DNA of 64,000 nucleotides from Pseudohalocynthiibacter aestuariivivens (GTDB taxonomy: Bacteria > Pseudomonadota > Alphaproteobacteria > Rhodobacterales > Rhodobacteraceae): contig NZ_CP049037.1 of the NCBI RefSeq assembly GCF_011040495.1, positions 1,860,001 to 1,924,000 of the forward strand, in the 5' to 3' direction. Position numbers and translations under genes: made by a program. The notes beneath the pieces are model-generated. The model did no database searches. It worked only from the letters and a program-made list of their open reading frames with translations, and was not told the DNA's origin. Shown here piece after piece: positions 18,725 to 26,277 of the stretch. The first letter of the stretch is position 1. Each line of letters starts with the position of its first letter.

Positions 18725-19297
18725 TTACTCCACTGCTACTGGGGTGATTTCGACGCGGCGATTACGGGCCGAAGTCGGATCATCCGGTTCCAAGAGTTTT
18801 TCCTCGCCAAAACTGCGGACCTTAACCGCCATCGCGAAATCGACACTGGCCAAGAGATGCCCCGCCGCCGCCGCTGCGCGCGCTTGTCCCAAGACTTGAT
18901 TGTCCTGATTTGCGCCCACCGCATCTGTGTGGCCATCAATGAAATACCCAGCCTTGCGCAGCGCCTCATCTTCGGCAATCACCTCGGCCACGGTCGCCAG
19001 CAACTGCTTTGACTCAGGCGTCAGTTCGGAGCTGCCAAATTCAAAATTGATGGCAAAGCTGACTGCCTCTAACTCTGGTTCGGATTCAACGATCGAAATT
19101 GCCCGATCCATCGAACTCGCCTGCGACCGTGTCAGCGCGCACTGTATCTGCGATTTTTCTGCGGTTTCGGTCAGAAGGGTCGGCACGTCGCCGCACCCTT
19201 CATCTGCCTTGATCCCATAGCCTGCGACCATCAAAGCCGCGAGAGCAACCGCCTGAACCGTACGCCCGGCGTATCGTTTTATGAACATGCTGCGCAT
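18725..19297 (-). CDS. OmpA-domain envelope protein
   Basis: The 190-residue protein has a signal peptide or N-terminal anchor (MRSMFIKRYAGRTVQAVALAALMVAGYG) and a C-terminal OmpA/MotB peptidoglycan-binding domain: INFEFGSSELTPESKQLL, DGHTDAVG, LGQARAAAAAGHL and SARNRRVEI. It would bind peptidoglycan non-covalently and could tether the operon's products to the wall. ATG 19297 follows AGGAAGG. Confidence 0.88.
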   Translation of the reverse strand: MRSMFIKRYAGRTVQAVALAALMVAGYGIKADEGCGDVPTLLTETAEKSQIQCALTRSQASSMDRAISIVESEPELEAVSFAINFEFGSSELTPESKQLLATVAEVIAEDEALRKAGYFIDGHTDAVGANQDNQVLGQARAAAAAGHLLASVDFAMAVKVRSFGEEKLLEPDDPTSARNRRVEITPVAVE

Positions 19298-19324
19298 CTC
19301 GATACCTTCCTGCTGCGGGCCTGA

Positions 19325-19918
19325 TTATTTTGCGATTACGTATTCCAGAGTCGCCTCACGGATTTTCGCACCATCTGACGATTCAAAAAATGCTGTCAGC
19401 GCATCTGTGGTTGGCTCGGCTGGCTGGATCGCGCGGGGAAATGTTTTTTCGGTGTCAAAGAGCGACGCGATCAAAGCGTCAAACGCGCTGCTTTCGCCGT
19501 CGATCGCGATGACCTTGACCACTTCGCTGCCACCTTCGCCGCTGACTTCGAATTCATAGCTTGCCCCTTCGGCGGGGACCATCATCATGTCTTCGGTCTG
19601 AGCTTCGCCGCCTTCGACGTATTTGTTGGGATAGATCATCTGAATCGTCCCGGCACTATCCATATTGAGGATGTAGATTTTTGCGCCTTCCACCCCGCTC
19701 AGCTCGAACGCGATCCGGTCACCTGCGGTCAGCACACCCTTGGACGCGCTCGCCTCATCTGCCACGGCAATGGGCTTAATTGCGGCAACCATTTCGGTTT
19801 CGGCGACTTCCACTGCGCTCAGCGCCCGGAAGCTGTCGAGGTTTCCCATATCGGCAAAAGCGACGCTGGCAACGCTCATCAATGCGGCGGTTGCGGTGAT
19901 TTTAAAGGTCTTGAACAT
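19325..19918 (-). CDS. Secreted DUF4384 domain protein, second copy, first gene of operon
   Basis: The 197-residue protein has a signal peptide (MFKTFKITATAALMSVASVAFA). VLTAGDRIAFELSGVEGAKIYILNMD, then GTIQMIYPN and a FEVSGEGGSEVVKVIA strand, match the DUF4384 pattern, here in a more canonical form than in the 17.6-kb gene. The chain is acidic and lacks Cys. ATG 19918 follows AAGGGACTAAGATC. As the promoter-proximal gene it is probably the most expressed of the nine. Its biochemical role is unknown. Confidence 0.78.
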   Translation of the reverse strand: MFKTFKITATAALMSVASVAFADMGNLDSFRALSAVEVAETEMVAAIKPIAVADEASASKGVLTAGDRIAFELSGVEGAKIYILNMDSAGTIQMIYPNKYVEGGEAQTEDMMMVPAEGASYEFEVSGEGGSEVVKVIAIDGESSAFDALIASLFDTEKTFPRAIQPAEPTTDALTAFFESSDGAKIREATLEYVIAK

Positions 19919-19939
19919 GATCTTAGTCCCTTTGTTACA

Positions 19940-19970
19940 TTGGTTCAGTCTATTCCGTCGTCTGAACCAA
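19940..19970. promoter_or_regulatory. Perfect 9-bp inverted repeat at the start of the secreted-protein operon
   Basis: TTGGTTCAG (19940-19948) and CTGAACCAA (19962-19970) are perfect inverted arms with 13 nt between them. The right arm abuts the predicted -10 hexamer of the minus-strand promoter, so the repeat covers the start site and early 5' UTR of the DUF4384-led operon. This is a good position for a repressor operator, or for an mRNA 5' hairpin. Confidence 0.55.
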
Positions 19971-19998
19971 AGATAGGCTATCTACGCTTGCTACTCAA
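19970..19998 (-). promoter_or_regulatory. Predicted sigma-70-type promoter for the nine-gene operon
   Basis: On the minus strand, TTGAGT (19993-19998) and TATCTT (19970-19975) are separated by 17 bp, close to the sigma-70 consensus. The predicted transcript would begin about 45 nt before the DUF4384 start at 19918. Its -35 box touches that of the opposing promoter. Confidence 0.45.
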
Positions 19999-20015
19999 TG
20001 TGGGTGGGGTATACT
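19988..20015 (+). promoter_or_regulatory. Predicted sigma-70-type promoter for the 20.1-21.0 kb gene pair
   Basis: TTGCTA (19988-19993) and TATACT (20010-20015) are separated by 16 bp. Transcription would start near 20022, some 65 nt before the likely start codon. An AGTTG-CC-CAACT dyad follows the start site. Confidence 0.45.
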
Positions 20016-20088
20016 GATTTATAGTTGCCCAACTAATTTCTAGTGGGAATTTCCAACTCGTGGCACCTCCCCTTATGTGAGTAACAAG

Positions 20089-20682
20089 ATGATGGATCAC
20101 ATAGACATACATACGCTTGAGAGTTTGCGCCGGGCAAAGACAGATTTCCACAACAAACTTTGCCGTGGCTCCTCTGATAGCGATCCTTTGCTGCTGCAAA
20201 AGCTGCGCAGCGAGAATGTGTTCGTGCTCAGCGAATTCTTCTTTTTGCTGAGCGCGTTCGATCTGATCGCCTCTCCTGCCAAGCTGGAAGCCTACATCCT
20301 GAGCCATAACGAACAACTGACCACGCTGATCCAGAACGAAGAGCAACGCAAGCTGATGGGCCTCGAAGTACCACGCCTCAAGCGCGGTGTTTTCAGTATG
20401 ATCCAAGTACACAAGGCCAAGGCAAACCTGCTGTCGGCGACACCGGGGCTGGATCAGGCAGACATACAGCGCCTCACTATCATGTTATTCTCGCCCGAAA
20501 CCGGTCGCCGGGTCATCGAAAGTATGGAAACCGCAGGTTTCCTCACCCGTGTGGCAACCCCATATTACTCGAAGATTGTGCAATCACATGGCGCGGTCGA
20601 AAAATACTTTGCCGAATATCTGGCGCAGGTCCGCGCCGACGTCCCGCATAACACCACGCCCCAACCGGAGGTCCAGACATGA
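20089..20682 (+). CDS. Protein of unknown function, mostly helical
   Basis: The product (about 197 residues) is soluble with no signal peptide and a helix-rich, charged composition. Residues toward the C terminus (GRRVIESMETAGFLTRVATPY) could form a winged-helix-like unit, so a regulator for the divergent operon is possible, but I recognise no family. The ATG at 20089 is chosen because a weak GTGAG site lies upstream; the GTG at 20077 and ATG at 20092 are alternatives. Its stop overlaps the next ATG (ATGA). Confidence 0.6.
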   Translation: MMDHIDIHTLESLRRAKTDFHNKLCRGSSDSDPLLLQKLRSENVFVLSEFFFLLSAFDLIASPAKLEAYILSHNEQLTTLIQNEEQRKLMGLEVPRLKRGVFSMIQVHKAKANLLSATPGLDQADIQRLTIMLFSPETGRRVIESMETAGFLTRVATPYYSKIVQSHGAVEKYFAEYLAQVRADVPHNTTPQPEVQT

Positions 20683-21032
20683 AACATGCATTCAAGGCAA
20701 TCATCACAGCCCCGTTCCTGATGGTCGGAATGGCCCATGCGATGCCCTGCGACGGAATTGACCTCAGCCTGCGCGAGGCCGTGCAAGAAGTGCTGACCAA
20801 CGCTGAAAGCCCGCGCATTTCAGGCTGGGCAAAATATCTGAATGACAGCTTCTATACAGATGTCAGCTGCAAACTGTCCTACGGGATGAACGCAGAAGAC
20901 GTGCTGCGCCTGCGCGGCGAACCCGAGGTTTTGCTGGATCTGGTGATGGGAACCTACGTCAACCGCAATCAATCAGATGCGCTGATGCTGATGCTGTCGG
21001 CCATGAAGGACGGTTCCGGCGAAAAGAGCTAA
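20679..21032 (+). CDS. Small secreted protein of unknown function
   Basis: The 117-residue protein has a signal peptide (MKHAFKAIITAPFLMVGMAHA) and mature chain MPCDGIDLSLREAVQEVL..., with two Cys residues that could pair. It is translationally coupled to the upstream gene by an ATGA overlap and preceded by GGAGG. The family is not recognised. Its position opposite a large operon of exported proteins suggests a periplasmic accessory or inhibitor role, which is inference only. Confidence 0.65.
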   Translation: MKHAFKAIITAPFLMVGMAHAMPCDGIDLSLREAVQEVLTNAESPRISGWAKYLNDSFYTDVSCKLSYGMNAEDVLRLRGEPEVLLDLVMGTYVNRNQSDALMLMLSAMKDGSGEKS

Positions 21033-21036
21033 ACCG

Positions 21037-21327
21037 TTAGGCGGTCAGGATTGCACTCACCTTGAGCGCGCGCTGCGTGTTGCCATCAACCTTCAGCTTG
21101 CCCGACATAAAAGCCATCACCGGGTTTTGATCGCCTGAGAGGATCGCGCGAAAGACCGCATCGCTGGCGCTCAGGGTTACATCGGCATCTTCATCCCCGG
21201 CGCGCGCGCCGGTTTCGTCCAGCATCACTGCACCCTCGCCGGTAATCACCAGCTTGGCGGTGCCCCGGATTGCGCCAGCCGCCCGGGGCGTCAACTGCGC
21301 TACGTACTCTGAGATAATGTCGTTCAT
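21037..21327 (-). CDS. SCP2 sterol-binding domain protein
   Basis: This 96-residue single SCP2 domain has GAIRGTAKLVITGEGAVML, DADVTLSASDAVFRAILSGDQNPVMAFMSGKLKVDG and a C-terminal ALKVSAIL. Stand-alone bacterial SCP2 proteins bind lipids or acyl-CoA; the physiological ligand is not known. It converges with the 20.7-kb gene with only 4 nt between the stop codons. Confidence 0.88.
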   Translation of the reverse strand: MNDIISEYVAQLTPRAAGAIRGTAKLVITGEGAVMLDETGARAGDEDADVTLSASDAVFRAILSGDQNPVMAFMSGKLKVDGNTQRALKVSAILTA

Positions 21328-21467
21328 TGATCGTCCCCAATATGGCCTACGCGCAGACTTTGCAGCGATTTACGCCATCGGCAAGACGGATCGCATATGA
21401 CCCAGCGTCACAAAGATGCCGGCACAGCGAGGACACGGCCATTCAACCCCAACAGCAACGCGCCGCC

Positions 21468-21914
21468 CTAATCCCAGTTGTTCAGCGCATCCTCATCATC
21501 TTGCTTGGCCGCGACCCAATCCGAACCACTCTCGGTTTCTTCTTTTTTCCAAAATGGAGCGCGAGACTTGAGGAAATCCATCAGGAACGTCGCCGCCTCG
21601 AACGCATCGCGGCGGTGGCGCGAGGCCGTGGCGACCATCATGATCAGGTCATCCGGGGCAAGCCGCCCATAGCGATGCAGAATCAGAATATCGCCCAGAT
21701 CCCAGCGAGCTGCAGCGTCCGCAGCGATCTTTGTCAGCGCCTTTTCGGTCATCCCCGGATAATGTTCGACCTGCATATGGCGTAGCGGCGCATCATCCAG
21801 ATCACGCACAACCCCGGTAAAGGTGACAATTGCGCCCATGCCTCGTTGCCGTGCGGCGAATGCGTTCGCCTCGGCCCCAAGGTCAAATGCCGCCTCCTGC
21901 ACCCGGATATCCAC
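21468..21914 (-). CDS. moaE: Molybdopterin synthase catalytic subunit MoaE
   Basis: The 148-residue MoaE has GAIVTFTGVVRDL, LRHMQVEHYPGMTEK, ILILHRYGRL and the catalytic Lys region FWKKE (Lys123/124). With MoaD it adds two sulfurs to cyclic pyranopterin monophosphate to form molybdopterin. The C-terminal tail is acidic. moaD lies 3 nt upstream in the same operon. Confidence 0.96.
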   Translation of the reverse strand: MDIRVQEAAFDLGAEANAFAARQRGMGAIVTFTGVVRDLDDAPLRHMQVEHYPGMTEKALTKIAADAAARWDLGDILILHRYGRLAPDDLIMMVATASRHRRDAFEAATFLMDFLKSRAPFWKKEETESGSDWVAAKQDDEDALNNWD

Positions 21915-21917
21915 TGC

Positions 21918-22163
21918 TCAGCCTCCGGTCATCGGTGGGAAAAACGCGACCTCGCGCACCCCCTTGAGCGGTGCATCGAAATCGCTGAGTTCCTGATCTA
22001 GCGCCACACGCAACGCGCTGGTGTCCGAAAACGCCACATCATAGCGCCCTTCGCGGCGGCGCAACTCGTCAACAAGGTCCTGTACAGTGGACGCATCGGT
22101 GTCGATCACTTCGCGCGGCAGACCGATCCGTTCGCGGACCCATGCGAAATAAAGAACGTCCAT
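21918..22163 (-). CDS. moaD: Molybdopterin synthase sulfur carrier subunit MoaD
   Basis: The 81-residue ubiquitin-fold protein starts MDVLYFAWVRERIG and ends with the diagnostic FFPPMTGG. The C-terminal Gly carries the thiocarboxylate donated to MoaE. The ATG overlaps the pgsA stop by one base (TGATG), so the two are translationally coupled. Confidence 0.96.
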   Translation of the reverse strand: MDVLYFAWVRERIGLPREVIDTDASTVQDLVDELRRREGRYDVAFSDTSALRVALDQELSDFDAPLKGVREVAFFPPMTGG

Positions 22164-22828
22164 CAGCGATCATCCTTTAGATAGGGCACGGCTTTCAGCA
22201 GATAATCGGCGCCGGTGATCAATGTCAGAGCAGCGGCCAGCCACAGCAGGCCCAGACCCGCATACCACGTCCAAATCATTCCGCTCAGTTTCCAGCCAAG
22301 GCCATGTAGGTCTTCTTCGTGTCCCTCAAGGATTTCAGAAATCATCGTTTGATCCATGCCAAAGGTCGACATACCGAAATAATGCTCGAACACACCCTGC
22401 GAAAACAGCGTAGCGATGGCGATCATTTGTGCCGTGGTCTTCCACTTGGCCAGTTTCGTAACTTTTAATGTGCCCGCCGTGTCCCCCAGAAATTCTCGCA
22501 GGCCGGAAACGAACACTTCTCGAAAGAGGATCACAGTGGCAGGCAGGACCAGCCAGGGCGACATGCTGGAATAACCGACAATGACCATCAGCGCGATCAC
22601 GACCATCGCCTTGTCCGCGATAGGATCCAGCATCGCGCCCAGCTTTGTCTCTTGCCGCCATGCACGCGCGAGATAACCATCGAACCAATCGGTGATTGCC
22701 GCACTTACGAACAGCATCAAGGCAAACCAGTCGGCATATGGGCGGGTGAAATAGAGGAACATCACCGCAACACCCGGTGCCGCCAACAAACGGATCAAAG
22801 TGAGTATGTTCGGTATCGTCCAGGTCAT
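22163..22828 (-). CDS. pgsA: CDP-diacylglycerol-glycerol-3-phosphate 3-phosphatidyltransferase
   Basis: The 221-residue integral membrane enzyme of phosphatidylglycerol synthesis contains the full CDP-alcohol phosphotransferase signature, DGYLARAWRQETKLGAMLDPIAD, with all Asp and Gly residues in place. Hydrophobic segments follow the N-terminal MTWTIPNILTLIRL. It lies between uvrC and moaD, an order common in this bacterial family. Confidence 0.96.
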   Translation of the reverse strand: MTWTIPNILTLIRLLAAPGVAVMFLYFTRPYADWFALMLFVSAAITDWFDGYLARAWRQETKLGAMLDPIADKAMVVIALMVIVGYSSMSPWLVLPATVILFREVFVSGLREFLGDTAGTLKVTKLAKWKTTAQMIAIATLFSQGVFEHYFGMSTFGMDQTMISEILEGHEEDLHGLGWKLSGMIWTWYAGLGLLWLAAALTLITGADYLLKAVPYLKDDR

Positions 22829-22935
22829 GCTGTCTTATCTACCCTTGATGTTGCGACGATAAAAGCCCGGAACGCCGCGGCTGCGCCGCTGTTTTCCGGA
22901 TTGAAAACAGTGTGCCAGCACATGCCCCCCGGCAT

Positions 22936-24816
22936 TCATCCCTTGTCATGGAAGAAATCATAGACCCGCTGCGCCAGCGCCGCCGATACGCCATCGACCG
23001 CCTTCAGATCGGCGAGGTTGGCTCGGCTCACAGCCTTGGCCGACCCGAAATGCGCCAATAGCGCGCGTTTGCGCGCGGCCCCCACGCCCGGCACGTCATC
23101 AAGCGGCGTCGCCCCGACCGCCTTGGACCGTTTCGCCCTGTGCGTCCCGATGGCAAAGCGGTGCGCCTCATCCCGGAGGCGCTGAATAAAATAGAGGACC
23201 GGATCGTTGCGTTGCAGGGCCATCACGCGTTGCCCAGTGCGATAGAATTCCTCTTTGCCCTGATCGCGGTCTATGCCCTTGGCCACGCCGACCATCGGCA
23301 CATCTCTCACGCCCATTTCATCCATGATCTGCTGCACGGCACTGACCTGCCCGGCACCGCCATCAATCAGCAGAAGATCGGGCCATAGCCCCTTGTCGCG
23401 CTCCGGATCATCCTTGAGCAGCCTCTTGAAGCGGCGAGTCAGCACTTCTTTCATCATGCCGAAATCATCACCGGGCGTCAGATCATCACCACGGATGTTG
23501 AACTTGCGATATTGGTTCTTCATCAGGCCCTCGGGCCCCGCCGCGATCATCGCGCCAACAGCATGCGCACCCTGAATATGGCTGTTGTCGTAGACTTCGA
23601 TCCGTTGCGGTGGCGCCTCTAGGGCAAAGGCATCCGCAATTCCTTTCAGCAATTTGGCCTGTGTCGCGCTTTCGGCCATCTTGCGGGCCAGGCTCTCGCG
23701 TGCGTTTCGCATCGCACCATCCACCAACTCTGCCTTCTCTCCGCGCTTTGGCACCAGCAGTTCGACCCTGCGGCCCAGCTTGCCCGACAATGCCTCGACC
23801 ATAAGATCGGCATTTTCGATCGGATGCGACAGAATCAGCTGCCGGGGTGGTTCCTTGGTGTCGTAGAATTGCCCGACAAAGGCCTCCAGCGCCTCCGCTT
23901 CTTCCACATCGGCACCGACGCGAGGATAGAAATCGCGGTTGCCCCAGTTCTGACCGGCACGTATGAAAAATACCTGCACGCAGGCCTGCCCGTTTTCCAG
24001 ATGCAGCGCGATCACATCTGCCTCGTCCACTGTGCGTGGATTAATCCCCTGCGCGGTCTGAACCTGCGTCAGCGCCTTGATCCGGTCACGCAAGGCGGCG
24101 GCACGCTCGAACTCCATCTCGGCAGAGGCTTCTTGCATTTGTGTGGCCAGTTTTTCCTGTATCTCGGTCGAGCGACCAGACAGATAGCGTTCCGCATCCT
24201 TCACTTGGGCGGCATAGTCCTGCTTGGAAATATATCCAACACAGGGCGCGGTGCATCGTTTGATCTGGTACTGCAAACAAGGGCGCGTGCGGCCCTCGAA
24301 CACGGCATCGGTACAGTTACGCAACTGGAACACTCGCAACAACTGCGCCAATGTCCGGTTGACCGCGCCTGCGCTGGCAAAGGGCCCATAGTAGGCACCT
24401 TTCTCACGCTTGGCACCGCGGTGCTTCTTGATCATCGGGAAATCATGACTTTTGGTCACGAGGATATTTGGAAAGCTTTTGTCGTCACGCAACAGCACGT
24501 TGAATTTCGGCTTAAGCTGCTTGATCAGGTTCTGCTCCAGCAACAACGCTTCGGTTTCTGTTGCCGTCGTAAGAAACATCATCGACGCCGTTGCCTCGAT
24601 CATGCGTGCGATCCGGCCTGTGTGTCCTGTCGGCCGCGCATAGCTGCTGACACGCGCCCTGAGGTTCCGTGCCTTGCCGACATACAACACGCGCGCCTGT
24701 GCATCGAGCATGCGATATACCCCCGGCCCCGCCCCCAACGTGCGCAGGTAGGTCTGGATCAGTTCATGGCCTGTAAGCGGCGGCTTGGAGTGGGTATCTT
24801 CAGGCATGGATAGCAT
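22936..24816 (-). CDS. uvrC: Excinuclease ABC subunit C
   Basis: The product has about 626 residues. The GIY-YIG nuclease domain is near residue 35 (GPGVYRMLDAQARVLYVGKARNL), with a Cys cluster at CLQYQIKRCTAPC. The UVR motif is EKLATQMQEASAEMEFERAA, and the RNase-H-like 5' nuclease domain has YDNSHIQGAHAVG and DLLLIDGG. A C-terminal helix-hairpin-helix pair (DDVPGVGAARKRALL, VDGVSAALAQRVYDFF) completes the family layout. It makes the dual incision in nucleotide excision repair. A second ATG 9 nt downstream (24807) is an equally possible start. Confidence 0.96.
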   Translation of the reverse strand: MLSMPEDTHSKPPLTGHELIQTYLRTLGAGPGVYRMLDAQARVLYVGKARNLRARVSSYARPTGHTGRIARMIEATASMMFLTTATETEALLLEQNLIKQLKPKFNVLLRDDKSFPNILVTKSHDFPMIKKHRGAKREKGAYYGPFASAGAVNRTLAQLLRVFQLRNCTDAVFEGRTRPCLQYQIKRCTAPCVGYISKQDYAAQVKDAERYLSGRSTEIQEKLATQMQEASAEMEFERAAALRDRIKALTQVQTAQGINPRTVDEADVIALHLENGQACVQVFFIRAGQNWGNRDFYPRVGADVEEAEALEAFVGQFYDTKEPPRQLILSHPIENADLMVEALSGKLGRRVELLVPKRGEKAELVDGAMRNARESLARKMAESATQAKLLKGIADAFALEAPPQRIEVYDNSHIQGAHAVGAMIAAGPEGLMKNQYRKFNIRGDDLTPGDDFGMMKEVLTRRFKRLLKDDPERDKGLWPDLLLIDGGAGQVSAVQQIMDEMGVRDVPMVGVAKGIDRDQGKEEFYRTGQRVMALQRNDPVLYFIQRLRDEAHRFAIGTHRAKRSKAVGATPLDDVPGVGAARKRALLAHFGSAKAVSRANLADLKAVDGVSAALAQRVYDFFHDKG

Positions 24817-25121
24817 ACTATGATTCTTGCCGTTGGCTGCAATCTTCCGATGGTCGACACAAGGGCAATCCTGTCCACGTATTCTGTGGATAAGTCTGCG
24901 GGTAAGTTTGTGTCAGTCGAAAATTTTCGTTCTATTCGGCTGGCTTCGTTGGTTTGCCTATTTTTTAGGCAGTTTTTCAACGCATTGAAATTGCACGATA
25001 TTTTTTAGGGCGCGATGCAATATGCTGGAATCATTACAGTTTTTGTAACACTTTCTTAACAACTCCTCGCGCGGTGCAAAACTTTCTCTAACTGACACGA
25101 CGTTCCCCCCTTCTGACACGC
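24817..25121. other. AT-rich intergenic region with a consensus DnaA box
   Basis: This 305-bp stretch between uvrC and the Ca/Na exchanger gene is clearly richer in A+T than its surroundings. It has a perfect consensus DnaA box (TGTGGATAA, 24885-24893), a small hairpin TGCCTA/TAGGCA around 24956-24972 followed by several T, and no credible reading frame. It must contain the uvrC promoter. I found no GTTC-N7-GTTC LexA site. Confidence 0.5.
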
Positions 25122-26102
25122 TCAGACCAGAATGATCGCGATGTAGCCCAGATAGCTGACGGTTAGCGCAACGCCCCAGCGCCGGGTGATGTCGCGCCCC
25201 CAGAACACGAAGGGTATCAACAACAGCGATGCGCCCAACATCACCCACAGATCGAACTGAAGGAATTCAGGATCGACTGGAATAGGCCCGATCAGGGATG
25301 TAACCCCGATGATTGCCAGAAGGTTGAACATGTTCGAGCCGATAACATTACCCAGAGCGACATCCGCCTGCTTGCGCAATGCAGCCATCATTGTGGTTGC
25401 CAATTCCGGCAGCGACGTGCCCAGCGCCACCAGCGTCAGACCGATCACCGTATCGCTCACGCCATAGTTCGCCGCGATGATAGATGCATTATCCACCAAC
25501 AGGTCAGCACCCAGAGGCAACCCGACCAAACCGAGGATCAGAAAAACGGCGATCTGCCACCACGGCATGTCTGGATCCGCGCCCTCGACTTCCTGCCCCT
25601 CGTTTGGACAAGGGGCGCAGGCCGCGCGGCGATGCCGATGCGCATCACGAAATGCATCGCCCAACACAAACACCAGCCCGGCCAGCAGCACCGCGCCCGA
25701 GAGAGCGGTAAATATCCCGAAAAACGCCAAGCCGATGAACAGCGCCGTCGAGGCCAGCATGAAAACAAAGGTCTTGCGCGTATCGCATTCGCTCGTGTGC
25801 AAGCGGGACATGATTGCAGGCAATCCCAACACCAGCAGGATATTGGCCGTATTTGATCCGACCACATTGCCCAGCGCCAGTCCCGGCTTGTTCTCCAGCA
25901 CCGCGTTGATTGCGATCAGAAGCTCGGGTGCGGAGGTGCCGAATGCCACGATGGTCAGGCTGACGATCAGCGCCGGAATACCCACTCGCAGGCTGAGGTT
26001 CACCGCGCCCTTGACCAGCGCATCCCCCGCCAGCAGCAGGATCACCAGCCCCAACCCGGCAAAAAGCCAGACCGATAATGACGATGCAACGGCTCCCGTC
26101 AT
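25122..26102 (-). CDS. Calcium/sodium antiporter (CaCA family, YrbG-like)
   Basis: The 326-residue protein has two homologous halves, each carrying the alpha-repeat signature: IVAFGTSAPELLIAINAVLENKPGLALGNVVGSN in the first and LVALGTSLPELATTMMAALRKQADVALGNVIGSN in the second. About ten membrane segments flank a Cys/His-rich loop (HRHRRAACAPCP, residues ~157-168) that is unusual and may bind metal. It exchanges Ca2+ or other cations against Na+ or K+. ATG 26102 follows the stop of the tiny gene upstream by one base. Confidence 0.92.
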   Translation of the reverse strand: MTGAVASSLSVWLFAGLGLVILLLAGDALVKGAVNLSLRVGIPALIVSLTIVAFGTSAPELLIAINAVLENKPGLALGNVVGSNTANILLVLGLPAIMSRLHTSECDTRKTFVFMLASTALFIGLAFFGIFTALSGAVLLAGLVFVLGDAFRDAHRHRRAACAPCPNEGQEVEGADPDMPWWQIAVFLILGLVGLPLGADLLVDNASIIAANYGVSDTVIGLTLVALGTSLPELATTMMAALRKQADVALGNVIGSNMFNLLAIIGVTSLIGPIPVDPEFLQFDLWVMLGASLLLIPFVFWGRDITRRWGVALTVSYLGYIAIILV

Positions 26103-26103
26103 A

Positions 26104-26271
26104 TTACTTCAGCCCTTTTTGGCAGCTGCATGGGCCCTTGCCGATGCGAAACTTGCCGCAACTCGGACACTTGGCTGCCGCCAAACGTTTTTGGCCCGGA
26201 AAACGTAGCCGTCCAAACATGGCCAGAACGCCCATCGCAATCAGAAACAGTGTGACGATCTTGATGATCAT
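26104..26271 (-). CDS. Small single-span membrane protein with CxxC/CxC metal-ribbon motif
   Basis: This 55-residue frame starts MIIKIVTLFLIAMGVLAMFG, a membrane segment, then a basic stretch, and ends AAKCPSCGK...GKGPCSCQKGLK, four Cys suited to one zinc ion. GAGGTGAT provides a strong ribosome site. The stop is one base from the exchanger ATG, and the S49 peptidase gene ends 6 nt upstream, so it sits in a tight operon. Its function is unknown. Codon use and placement make it convincingly coding. Confidence 0.75.
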   Translation of the reverse strand: MIIKIVTLFLIAMGVLAMFGRLRFPGQKRLAAAKCPSCGKFRIGKGPCSCQKGLK

Positions 26272-26277
26272 ATCACC

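Noticed and set aside
21328..21467. Small gene with CPRC motif between the SCP2 and moaE genes
   Set aside because: The minus-strand frame containing WPCPRC has no ATG, GTG or TTG before the motif and no ribosome site, so I do not call it.
23824..24813. 329-codon plus-strand frame opposite uvrC
   Set aside because: uvrC is complete and conserved on the minus strand; the antisense frame shows no domain.
24817..25121. Chromosomal replication origin
   Set aside because: Only one perfect DnaA box is visible, without the cluster of boxes or the dnaA, hemE, parAB or gid genes expected at alphaproteobacterial origins.
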